Assembly (NCBI GenBank): GCA_020636095.1
Contig: JACJYN010000003.1
Span: forward strand, 1,612,001-1,676,000
Source of the DNA: Lewinellaceae bacterium
GTDB lineage: Bacteria > Bacteroidota > Bacteroidia > Chitinophagales > Saprospiraceae
DNA length: 64,000 nt
Direction of reading: 5' to 3'
Positions 50,052-57,777 of this stretch are shown here, piece by piece. The position numbers and the translations under genes are program-made. The notes under the pieces are model-generated. The model searched no databases. It worked only from the letters and a program-made list of their open reading frames with translations, and was not told the origin of the DNA. Position 1 is the stretch's first letter; every line of letters starts with the position of its first letter.

Positions 50052-51413
50052 ATGAAAAAACTTTGTATTTTCTTTCTCCTGTTCAGTAGCTTGCAGCTCT
50101 CCGCTCAGATGCCCAGGGCCCTTTCTCTGCAAGCGCAAGGCGCTGTGCGCGATCAATGGCTCATGGAACGAATGGAAACAGTAACGCCGGAGCTGATGCG
50201 CCGCGCCGGCATCGATATGTGGATACTCATTTCCCGGGAGTACAACGAAGACCCGGTGCTGAAAACCATGCTGCCCTCCAGTTGGCTCTCTGCCCGCCGC
50301 ACGACCATGCTGGCCATCTATGACACCGGTGACTCCTTAGAAACCCTGGCCTGCGCCCGGTACGACGTAGGCGAAGTGTTCAAAAAAGCCTGGGATAAAG
50401 ACAAGGAGCCGGATCAGTGGAAACGGCTGGCGGAAATGGTGCAGGAACGCGATCCGAAGAAGATTGCCGTCAACCGATCGGAGCACTTCGGATTGGCCGA
50501 CGGCCTGTCTTCCTACCATTACGACAAACTGATGGAAAGCCTGCCGGGTAAGTACCGTGAAAGAGTGGTTTCTGCCGAGCCACTGGCCATCGGCTGGCTG
50601 GAAACCCGCACCGAAAGTGAAATGGTCGTATACCAGCAGGTCTGCCGCATCGCCCATGAGATCATTGCCGAGGGGCTGTCCGAGCAGGTGATACAGCCCG
50701 GCGTGACCTCCACCGACGATGTCGTCTGGTACTACCGCGAACGCATCCGGGAATTGGGGCTGGAAGCGTGGTTTCATCCAACGGTGGACGTACAGCGCCA
50801 TGATTCGGAGGATTTCGGCCACCTGCGGGCGTTCAGCAAGCGCCCCGACAAACAGATCATACAGCCCGGCGACCTGGTCCACGTCGACTTCGGCATCACC
50901 TATCTGGGACTGAATACGGATACCCAGGAGAATGCCTACATCCTGCGCCCAAGTGAAACGGACGCGCCGCCTTACCTCAAAGCCGCCTTTCGGAAAGGCC
51001 TCCGCCTGATGGACATTCTAACCAATGAGTTCCAAACCGGCCGCACCGGCAATGACATCCTGTCCAGCACCCTGGAAAAAGCCATAGCGGAGGGCCTGAA
51101 GCCCACTATCTACACCCATCCCATCGGCTATCACGGCCATGGCGCCGGCCCCACCATCGGCCTGTGGGATCAGCAGGGGGGCGTACCAGGCAAGGGCGAT
51201 TATCCGATCTATCCTCATACCGCCTATTCCATCGAGCTGAACACCGCCGTATTCCTCCCCGAATGGAATAAAGAAATCCGCATGATGATGGAAGAGGACG
51301 CCTTCTTCGATGGCAAACAGGTGCGCTATATCGACGGGCGGCAGACGGAGTTGTTTTTGGTGCCGAGGCAGAAAGGAGGGATGGGGGATGTGGGGGACGG
51401 GGTGGAACGGTAA
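50052..51413 (+). CDS. Exported M24 metallopeptidase (Xaa-Pro aminopeptidase-like)
   Basis: A 453-residue exported pita-bread-fold peptidase. Signal peptide MKKLCIFFLLFSSLQLSAQ; N-terminal creatinase-like domain (MRRAGIDMWILISREYNEDP). The metal site has aspartates in LVHVDFGITYLGLNTDTQE near residue 280, histidine in HPIGYHGHGAGPTIG near 360, and glutamates in YSIELNTAVFLPEW near 395 and MMEEDAFFDG near 415. All five ligands are present. It removes N-terminal residues before proline, here outside the cytoplasm. The last dozen residues (GGMGDVGDGVER) look like chance extension. Confidence 0.92.
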   Translation: MKKLCIFFLLFSSLQLSAQMPRALSLQAQGAVRDQWLMERMETVTPELMRRAGIDMWILISREYNEDPVLKTMLPSSWLSARRTTMLAIYDTGDSLETLACARYDVGEVFKKAWDKDKEPDQWKRLAEMVQERDPKKIAVNRSEHFGLADGLSSYHYDKLMESLPGKYRERVVSAEPLAIGWLETRTESEMVVYQQVCRIAHEIIAEGLSEQVIQPGVTSTDDVVWYYRERIRELGLEAWFHPTVDVQRHDSEDFGHLRAFSKRPDKQIIQPGDLVHVDFGITYLGLNTDTQENAYILRPSETDAPPYLKAAFRKGLRLMDILTNEFQTGRTGNDILSSTLEKAIAEGLKPTIYTHPIGYHGHGAGPTIGLWDQQGGVPGKGDYPIYPHTAYSIELNTAVFLPEWNKEIRMMMEEDAFFDGKQVRYIDGRQTELFLVPRQKGGMGDVGDGVER

Positions 51414-51737
51414 TAGCCGAGGGTTTTCGTCAGCGTCCGATTTCCCCTTCCGGCCTTGACACCTTGTTTTATTTTCTCTGAAACAAAAATACGCCTCTCA
51501 TCCTCTTCGCTCGCTACCGGCGAGCCGCATGGCCTTTCGGATGAGATCGGGGGAGCTTACCATTGATTGCCCAGGCTATATTGCTGCCGTTTGTTTTCGT
51601 GCCGGAAAAGGAGGTTGGAAGGGTTTGATCTCATATTGCCATCGCCTTAAAAAACAGGCTGCGGACGACATTATGCCCAACCTTCATTTTTTTATTTTAT
51701 TTTCACCTGATCACATACAACCAAGTACGACCAGGAC
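51414..51737. other. Intergenic region, no gene recognised
   Basis: 324 bp with no family feature. A 70-codon plus frame at 51529 has no start context or motif. Only short T-runs before the oxidoreductase start are notable. Confidence 0.5.
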
Positions 51738-52706
51738 ATGAAAGCATTATTATTCACAGGCGTCAAAGAACCGCTGGTTTATACCGATGTAAATCTGCCC
51801 GAATACGACGATACCTTTGGAGTCGTCCAACTCAACGCCGCCGCTCTCAACCGGCGGGATTACTGGATTACGCTGGGGTTGTACCCCAACCTGCGTTTCC
51901 CCTCCGTACTCGGTTCCGACGGCTGCGGCGTATACGAAGGGGAAGAGGTGGTGATCAATCCCAGCATTCACTGGGGGAACGACCCCCGCTTTTATTCGGA
52001 CGATTATTACATCCTGGGCATGGAAGAGTACGGTACTTTTGCCGAGCAGGTGGCCGTTCGGAAAAAGAATATTTACCCCAAACCTGCCCACCTCACCGCC
52101 GAGCAGGCTGCCGCCTTACCTCTGGCCGGGCTCACCGCCTATCGCGTGCTGTTCAGCCGCTGTCAAGCCAAGGCTGGGGAAAAGGTGCTCATTTCCGGGG
52201 TGGGCGGCGGAGTGGCTTTGCTGGCCTGCCAGTTCGCCATCGCCATCGGGGCGGATGTCTACGTCACTTCCGGCTCGGAAGAGAAGATCGAAAAGGCTAT
52301 TGCCCTGGGCGCTACTGGCGGCGTGAACTATAAAGATCCGGAAGGCATGAAAATCCTGCAGAAAGCCATCGGCGGCTTCGATGTCATTATCGATAGCGCC
52401 GGGGGGGATGGTTTCAACCAGCTGCTGAAGCTGTGCAACAAGGGCGCCCGGGTGGGAGTCTACGGTGGTACCGCCGGTTCGTGGAACAACATCAACGTGC
52501 CCAATGTCTTTTTCAGGCAACTTTCCATACTCGGCAGTACCATGGGGTCCGATGCCGAGTTCGGGCAGATGCTGGATTTTGTCAGCACCCACAAGATAGT
52601 ACCGGTGGTGGATAGCGTTTTCGGCCTGAAAGACGGGAATGAAGCCATGCAAATGATGAAGGAAAGTCCCCAGTTTGGTAAGATTGTGCTGAGGATAAAC
52701 TCTTGA
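51738..52706 (+). CDS. Zinc-binding dehydrogenase / quinone oxidoreductase (MDR family)
   Basis: A 322-residue medium-chain dehydrogenase: GroES-like N-terminal domain (ALNRRDYWITLGLYPNLRFP, VLGSDGCGVYEGEEVVINP), then the NAD(P) Rossmann domain (LISGVGGGVALLACQFAIAI, YVTSGSEEKIEKAIALGATG). The catalytic zinc ligands of alcohol dehydrogenases are not evident, as in the quinone oxidoreductase (QOR) group, which transfers hydride from NADPH to quinones or enones. Expected length. Its 3' end overlaps the frame leading into the truncated molybdoenzyme. Confidence 0.9.
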   Translation: MKALLFTGVKEPLVYTDVNLPEYDDTFGVVQLNAAALNRRDYWITLGLYPNLRFPSVLGSDGCGVYEGEEVVINPSIHWGNDPRFYSDDYYILGMEEYGTFAEQVAVRKKNIYPKPAHLTAEQAAALPLAGLTAYRVLFSRCQAKAGEKVLISGVGGGVALLACQFAIAIGADVYVTSGSEEKIEKAIALGATGGVNYKDPEGMKILQKAIGGFDVIIDSAGGDGFNQLLKLCNKGARVGVYGGTAGSWNNINVPNVFFRQLSILGSTMGSDAEFGQMLDFVSTHKIVPVVDSVFGLKDGNEAMQMMKESPQFGKIVLRINS

Positions 52707-52735
52707 GTAAAAAAGTTGGAAATAGAAATTATATC

Positions 52736-53035
52736 ATGCCGGAAGCCGATAGCATCAAAACCCACTACCGCACCTGCCACCTTTGCGAGGCCATGTGCGG
52801 CCTGGAGATTCGCACCCGGGGCGATAAGGTGCTCAGCATTAAGGGAGATGAGCAGGACGTGTACAGCAAAGGCCACATCTGCTCCAAAGGGGCTGCGTTG
52901 CAGGACATCCATACCGATAGGGACCGCCTGAAATATCCGATCCAAAAGGCGCCACCTGCGCAGCAACAACAGTCGGAGTGGTGCTGGCATTCCGCCACTT
53001 CCTGGCTATTAAGTGTGTCCAACATAAGACGGTAG
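52736..53035 (+). pseudogene. Truncated molybdopterin oxidoreductase, 4Fe-4S N-terminus only
   Basis: ATG 52736 encodes MPEADSIKTHYRTCHLCEAM and CGLEIRTRGDKVLSIKGDEQ, then KGHICSKGAALQDIHTDRDR and LKYPIQ. This is the iron-sulfur N-terminal domain of a formate-dehydrogenase-like molybdoenzyme with C-x2-C-x3-C...C. After about 80 residues homology stops and unrelated codons run into an IS-end-like motif (53011-53037) and a stop. The whole catalytic part (more than 600 residues) is missing, so the gene is dead. Confidence 0.8.
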
Positions 53036-53055
53036 CCGCTATATTGCTGATTGAT

Positions 53056-53265
53056 GGGAGTGTTCGCTGTTCGGAATTCGCGGGAAATAAAGGGGGGGCG
53101 GAATTCGCTGTTCGGAATTCGCGGAAAATCAAGGAACGTTTTTTTTTAAGACAAAGAAAATTGAACTATCCCTGCTCGCTTAAACCTCCCGATACACCCC
53201 TCACTGATACACTGCCCACTGATACACTGCTCACTGCTCACTGATACACCCCTCACTGCTACCCC
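53056..53265. repeat. GTTCGC words, GAAAATCAAGG module and CTGATACACTG array
   Basis: TGTTCGCTGTTCGGAATTCG and CGCGGAAAATCAAGGAACG, then AGACAAAGAAAATTGAACTA, then CACTGATACACTGCCCACTG and CTCACTG words up to the Fpg/Nei stop. The composition and order match 21803-22008. Confidence 0.75.
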
Positions 53266-53267
53266 CC

Positions 53268-54062
53268 TCACCCCCTCAACTCCTGACACTGCGGGCAATA
53301 ATACGTCGACCGGCCCGCTACCTTATCGCGTTCCAGCTCGTGGCCGTCGCGGGGGCAGGTTCCGCCTTTGTTGCGATGGTTCCATAGCCATTCGTCGGGG
53401 TAGTGGGCGTAATCGGCCTTATTGGCGATGGCTTGTCGGAGGATGGCCTGCATGCCGTGGTACAGTTCTCTGCGGGTTTTGTCTTCTAAGGCTGGAATGA
53501 GTGAAGCCGGGTGGATACGCACCTGCCAGCACACTTCGTCGGCGTACAGGTTGCCCATGCCGGCCAGGTTGGACTGGTTGAGGAGAAAGCCCTTAATGGT
53601 TCCCGTTTTGCCTTCCATCTTTTGAAGGAATGCTGCTTCGCTGATCTCTAAAGCGTCTTCACCCAATTTTTTTTCCTGAATGAATTCATCCTTATTTTCC
53701 AGGTAGTAAATATGGGCCAGTTTGCGGGGGCAGTCGAAGCCCAGGCGCTGGCCGTCCGGGAAGCGGAAAGCGAAGCGTTCGTGTTTGGGATGTTGATCTC
53801 CCTCCTCGTAGGCGTAGAACTCGCCGGTCATGCCAAAGTGGAAGAGCACGTCGTGGCCGTTGTCGAGGTGTGCGAAGAGGTACTTGCCCCGGCGGTAGGA
53901 GCTGGTAAATTTCCTGCCCTTCATTTTTTTGGCAAAGGCCTCGCCGGTGATGTTCCGGAAGATGTGGTTGGTTTCGCGCAGTTCTACTTTTTCGATCTTT
54001 TTATGGAGCGCGACGCGGTCGAAGTTGAGCTTTTTAGTATTGACTTCAGGTAGTTCAGGCAT
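53268..54062 (-). CDS. Fpg/Nei family DNA glycosylase
   Basis: A 264-residue repair glycosylase/AP lyase. MPELPEV gives the catalytic proline 2 and glutamate 3. LFHFGMTGEFYAY, LGFDCPRKLAHIYYL, the helix-two-turn-helix GFLLNQSNLAGMGNLYADEV near residue 160 with its asparagine, and the C-terminal zinc finger follow. The finger reads CPRDGH then YYCPQCQ: only three cysteines, with histidine possibly the fourth ligand instead of the usual C-x2-C pair. It removes oxidised bases from DNA. Whether it prefers 8-oxoguanine or pyrimidines cannot be told. Confidence 0.92.
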   Translation of the reverse strand: MPELPEVNTKKLNFDRVALHKKIEKVELRETNHIFRNITGEAFAKKMKGRKFTSSYRRGKYLFAHLDNGHDVLFHFGMTGEFYAYEEGDQHPKHERFAFRFPDGQRLGFDCPRKLAHIYYLENKDEFIQEKKLGEDALEISEAAFLQKMEGKTGTIKGFLLNQSNLAGMGNLYADEVCWQVRIHPASLIPALEDKTRRELYHGMQAILRQAIANKADYAHYPDEWLWNHRNKGGTCPRDGHELERDKVAGRSTYYCPQCQELRG

Positions 54063-54243
54063 CAGTGATTTACGGATGGTTCGTTGGGGTAACTGAAAAC
54101 CGTGGAGTTTTGTTTTGAAACGCCCTTCTATTCCGAAACAGCATCGGCTTTCAAACCTCCACTATTCTATCCTGAATGCCATGGAGTTGATCGGCCGGGC
54201 GGACAGATCACCGGGGCAACGCGCTTTTACATCATCAAAGTGG

Positions 54244-54352
54244 TTAATGTTGCACTCGCGGGCGTCCCCGCCCGTAAGTGATTCAGGCCCCTTAGGCTGA
54301 GCCACGCCCGACCGTGCTATCAATACGTAATTTAAATCTGTCCGACTACTTA
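54244..54352. repeat. Dispersed repeat family G, copy 2
   Basis: TTAATGTTGCACTCGCGGGC to TCCGACTACTTA, nearly identical to 2959-3111 but shorter in the GC-rich middle. It accounts for a third of the 54063-54389 gap; the rest holds nothing recognised. Confidence 0.75.
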
Positions 54353-54389
54353 TTTCTACTTTGTTACTTTAAGAAAAATGAGATGCAAT

Positions 54390-55373
54390 TTAAAACCATC
54401 CCATCGCCTCCTCCAGTATCGTATCCTTACCCGCCGCCCGGTCCTCCTCCGTCCAGTCCACCCGGATGTCGGGCGCTACGCCGTGTTCGATGATGAAGCC
54501 ATCGGGTAGCCAGGTGATGGAGGAGCTGAAGTTGAAAGCCCAACCATTGGGTAGTTCCCAGCCGACCGGTGCGCCGCCGCCGCCGCCGGTGCGGTCTCCG
54601 ATAAGGGTAACGTTGGGGAAGGCCTTCATCATCGCGGCGAAGAAGTTGCCGGCACTGTAGGTGGTGCGATTCGTGAGAACAACTACCTTATCTGCCAGCC
54701 GTTTACCTTCTGGCTCCAGGAAGGCCTCATCCGGCTCCGTAAAGTCATCAGCGCGGGGGCCGTTCTTGTATATGGTAGTGTAAATGTGGCGGCGCTCATC
54801 TGCGAAGCGGCGCGCCAGGCGAAAGCCATTTTCAGGATTGCCGCCTTCGTTGTTCCGAATGTCAATAATCACCCCCTTCAGGCCGGCAAACTTATCTGCC
54901 AGATAATCGAGGTCATCTTCCCGGATCGGCCCGTTGAAACTGCGGTACCAGATATAACCCACTGAATCGATAACAGCGTTGAACAAACTGCCGGTAATCT
55001 CAAAGTCCCCCCAGTAATTTTCCTCCAGGAAAAAACGGTCGAAGTTCTCCGGCGCTCCTTCGTACCAGGGATAAAAGTAAGTGTCAAATTCAGAGCGCAG
55101 GTTGACGTGCCCGTCTTGCAAGATGTCCAGCATCTCGGTGAGCAGGTTCCACAGTTCCCGTTCCGTCATGTCTGCCTTCACTCTTGGCCGGTAGGCCTGG
55201 TAGACGGAATCCCAGTCCACACTTTTATACTCAAAAAAGGAGTAGCGCTCCTCCAGCGTCTTCCAGAGGATTTCGAAATTCTCCTCCGGGCTGTTCGCCG
55301 GCTCCGGCCCGAAGAATGCTTTTTCACAGGAAAAGAGGAGGAGGGATGCTATGATTATTGTGATGTATTTCAT
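54390..55373 (-). CDS. S41 family peptidase, lipoprotein
   Basis: A 327-residue lipoprotein (MKYITIIIASLLLFSCEKAF, lipobox cysteine 16) of the C-terminal-processing/tricorn-like S41 family. An N-terminal helical part (LWKTLEERYSFFEYKSVDWD, MLDILQDGHVNLRSEFD), GYIWYRSFNG, KGVIIDIRNNEGGNPENGFR and the catalytic TNRTTYSAGNFFAAMMKAFP with the nucleophile serine are present. GDRTGGGGGAPVGWELPNGW and HGVAPDIRVDW then follow. There is no PDZ domain, typical for this branch. It probably degrades proteins in the periplasm or on the surface. Confidence 0.92.
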   Translation of the reverse strand: MKYITIIIASLLLFSCEKAFFGPEPANSPEENFEILWKTLEERYSFFEYKSVDWDSVYQAYRPRVKADMTERELWNLLTEMLDILQDGHVNLRSEFDTYFYPWYEGAPENFDRFFLEENYWGDFEITGSLFNAVIDSVGYIWYRSFNGPIREDDLDYLADKFAGLKGVIIDIRNNEGGNPENGFRLARRFADERRHIYTTIYKNGPRADDFTEPDEAFLEPEGKRLADKVVVLTNRTTYSAGNFFAAMMKAFPNVTLIGDRTGGGGGAPVGWELPNGWAFNFSSSITWLPDGFIIEHGVAPDIRVDWTEEDRAAGKDTILEEAMGWF

Positions 55374-55495
55374 TGTTTTAGTTGTTTTGACAGAAGGGTT
55401 GAAAAATTCGTATAAATGTGTAAACGGGTGGGTTCCGGGGAACGAGCCAAAAGCACTTTTACACTTTTTTGCCTACACACTTTTATACACAAGTC

Positions 55496-56317
55496 CTACA
55501 TCCGGATCCTAATCCCCACTGTAAACCCATGACGAGCCGCATTTACCCGGCGCAGGCCATCGTAGTGGTAAAACCCCCAGTCGTAGGCGAAGCGCAATTG
55601 GTTTTCGCCGGCAATGGGGTAGGTGAGTTCCAGGCGGGACTGTAAACCCTGGAAGCGGTTAAGAGTTAATACTTCGCTGGCCTCCAGGCGTTCCTTCAGC
55701 CAGTCGTGTTCCGGATCCAGGTAGTTGTAGACGTTGAGGTAGCTGGGGCGGATGACGTGGCTCAGCAGGGGCAGGGCGCCTGTCCAGCCCAGTTCTACTT
55801 GCCTGCCGAACAGTTGGAAGGCCGTCTCTCCGCGCACCGATACACTGATGGAGTTGGCGATGAAAAAAGAGATGAACCCCGTATCGTTCTGAGGGGTCAG
55901 CCGGATGCTGTTGTGCCAGCGGTAGCGCCCCCCCAGGAACCAGGTGAAGCGGCCGGTGGAAAGGGGGGGCAAGCGGCGCAGGTATTGGTAAGATAAATCA
56001 ATTTGGAAGTAACTGCTGGCCATGGGGCGCAATTCGGTGGCATTCTTTGATGCCAGCCGCCCGATGTCTCCGGCCAGGGCGAGCCGGCTGATGGAATGAG
56101 GCTTCCGCTTTTCAAAACCTAACTCAATAGCCAGGGGGGCGCCGATATAGGCCATGGGAGACACGGCCGGATCCTGGAGGCGGTGGGAAGTAATACCCAG
56201 GCCCAGTTCCAGGTAGCGGAGGCGAGGTTTTTCATCTTGGGCATAGGCGGCCTGCACCGCCGACAATAACCCCAGTAAGGCCCACAGCCGGGCCTGTTTC
56301 AGAAAGGGTGATTTCAT
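55496..56317 (-). CDS. Putative outer-membrane protein
   Basis: A 273-residue exported protein with signal peptide MKSPFLKQARLWALLGLLSA to about residue 26 and alternating amphipathic strands (LRYLELGLGITSHRLQDP, FTWFLGGRYRWHNSIRL, VELGWTGALPLLSHVIRP) ending HGFTVGIRIRM. The layout suits a 10-12-strand barrel. No named family was recognised. It is in line with the S41 peptidase on the same strand (122 bp), possibly cotranscribed. Confidence 0.75.
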   Translation of the reverse strand: MKSPFLKQARLWALLGLLSAVQAAYAQDEKPRLRYLELGLGITSHRLQDPAVSPMAYIGAPLAIELGFEKRKPHSISRLALAGDIGRLASKNATELRPMASSYFQIDLSYQYLRRLPPLSTGRFTWFLGGRYRWHNSIRLTPQNDTGFISFFIANSISVSVRGETAFQLFGRQVELGWTGALPLLSHVIRPSYLNVYNYLDPEHDWLKERLEASEVLTLNRFQGLQSRLELTYPIAGENQLRFAYDWGFYHYDGLRRVNAARHGFTVGIRIRM

Positions 56318-56468
56318 AAGTAATTGTTTTATTGTATTCTAGAAAACCACCGTTCGGCTGAGCTCACGCCGAAGCCTGCTTAGCTGGTGGTTATGTTAAT
56401 CCTGGCTCTGCCATTAAATATTTTTGCTCCAAATTATTTCAGTATAAAATTATTTGTATTTCAGGGCG

Positions 56469-57650
56469 ATGCGAATTCCAAAAGTATACAAATATAAATT
56501 GTGCCCTAATGCCACTCAAAAAGGTGTTTTCCGGCGCTGGCTGGGTACTTGCCGATTTGTGTACAACCTTTGCCTTGAACACCGCATCTGCCATTGGCAA
56601 AGTACTGGGCAGGGCCTTTCTGAGTACAGCCAGAACCGGGATCTCACTCTGGTGAAAAAGGAACCCGGGTTTGAATGGCTGAATGAGCCTCATTCCCAGG
56701 TTTTACAGGATGTGGTGCGCCGGATGAGCCTGTCATTTGAGCATTTTTTTCGGGGTGCCGGCTTTCCCAAGTGGGCCAGCAAGCATTCCTGGCACTCTTT
56801 CCGCTTTCCCCAGGCTCACAATAACAGCATCCGTATCGAAGGCAGCCGGCTCAGGTTGCCGAAGGTTGGGTGGGTGAAATTCTACTACCACCGGCAGTGC
56901 GAGGGCTGTATCAAACAAGTAACCGTCAAGAAGCAAGCGGGGGCTTACTTCGCCTGCATATTGGTAGAGCAATGCCATGATCCGGTACCAGCGAGCGAGA
57001 GCCAAGCCGTGGGTATCGATTTGGGGATTGCCCGCCTGGCTACGCTTTCCACCGGAGAATGGTATGCTAACCCAAAGCTTTTTCAGCGTTTCGGCCCAGA
57101 AGTAAAACGGCTTCAGCGCAAGCTGTCGCGGCAGGAATACCAGTCTAATGGCTGGAAGAAAACAAAGCGGCGGCTGTCGCGGGTTCATGCCAAGGCCAAG
57201 CGCTGCCGGCAGGATTACCTGCACAAGGCCTCTACGGCCATTGTGCGGAAGTACCCAGCCCTTGTGGTTGAGCAGCTGCAACTCCAAAACATGTCCCGCA
57301 GTGCACGAGGCACGGTGTCCCGGCCAGGAAAAAGAGTGCGCTGTAAATCAGGGTTGAACCGCTCCCTGCGGGACGTGGGCCTGGGGCAGTTCCTGGAAAT
57401 GCTGGAGTACAAATGCCGCTGGAACGGCCGTAGCTTCAAGCGAGTATATCCAAGATACACCAGCCAGAAGTGTGCTAACTGTGGCCATACCTCTCCGGAA
57501 AACCGGCCAACGCAGGCCCAATTCCGTTGCGTGAATTGTGGACAGGCGGATCATGCAGACATCAATGCTTCAAAGAACATTAGAGATTTGGGACGGATCT
57601 CTGGCAGCCAATATGGGCAGGGCCTCCGGGCTTTGCCCGTATCTGCCTAG
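56469..57650 (+). CDS. tnpB: RNA-guided endonuclease TnpB
   Basis: A 393-residue TnpB (OrfB). The N-terminal YKYKLCPNATQKGVFRRWLG is typical. RuvC-like acidic residues are intact: AVGIDLGIARLATLS near residue 183, VVEQLQLQNMSRS near 267 and DHADINASKNI near 363. The zinc-finger cysteines CANCGH and CVNCGQ lie between the last two. TnpB cuts DNA next to a short adjacent motif under guidance of an RNA made from the element's right end, helping the element persist. No truncation is seen, so it may be active. The alternative start at 56454 adds five residues. Confidence 0.94.
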   Translation: MRIPKVYKYKLCPNATQKGVFRRWLGTCRFVYNLCLEHRICHWQSTGQGLSEYSQNRDLTLVKKEPGFEWLNEPHSQVLQDVVRRMSLSFEHFFRGAGFPKWASKHSWHSFRFPQAHNNSIRIEGSRLRLPKVGWVKFYYHRQCEGCIKQVTVKKQAGAYFACILVEQCHDPVPASESQAVGIDLGIARLATLSTGEWYANPKLFQRFGPEVKRLQRKLSRQEYQSNGWKKTKRRLSRVHAKAKRCRQDYLHKASTAIVRKYPALVVEQLQLQNMSRSARGTVSRPGKRVRCKSGLNRSLRDVGLGQFLEMLEYKCRWNGRSFKRVYPRYTSQKCANCGHTSPENRPTQAQFRCVNCGQADHADINASKNIRDLGRISGSQYGQGLRALPVSA

Positions 57651-57680
57651 AAGGCACCGTCTTTGACGGTGGTAGTTCAC
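57500..57680 (+). ncRNA. Predicted TnpB guide RNA (reRNA/omega RNA) region
   Basis: By analogy with known TnpB systems, the scaffold overlaps the 3' end of tnpB and ends at the right end (57680), with the guide read from flanking DNA starting at 57681 (TGGTTCGATGCAAAGATG). Hairpins GGGCAGGGC/GGCTTTGCCC (57615-57639) and ACCGTC/GACGGT fit a structured scaffold. Boundaries are inferred. Confidence 0.4.
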
Positions 57681-57777
57681 TGGTTCGATGCAAAGATGGG
57701 GAGAAAAGCGCTATGAATCGTTCAGGTTGCTCATTCTGAACGATAGCATGTCCCAATTGGGAGGGTAGGCGCCCAGC

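Larger units (their letters stand above)
56440..57680 (+). mobile_element. Solitary IS200/IS605-type element carrying tnpB
   Basis: A tnpB gene without tnpA. The right end is recognisable: after the stop comes a 6-bp hairpin ACCGTC/GACGGT (57656-57670) and then GGTAGTTCAC ending at 57680, the usual right-end pattern of this group. The left end was not located precisely and is taken to lie shortly before 56469. Elements of this type move by single-strand peel-and-paste using TnpA supplied elsewhere. Confidence 0.7.
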
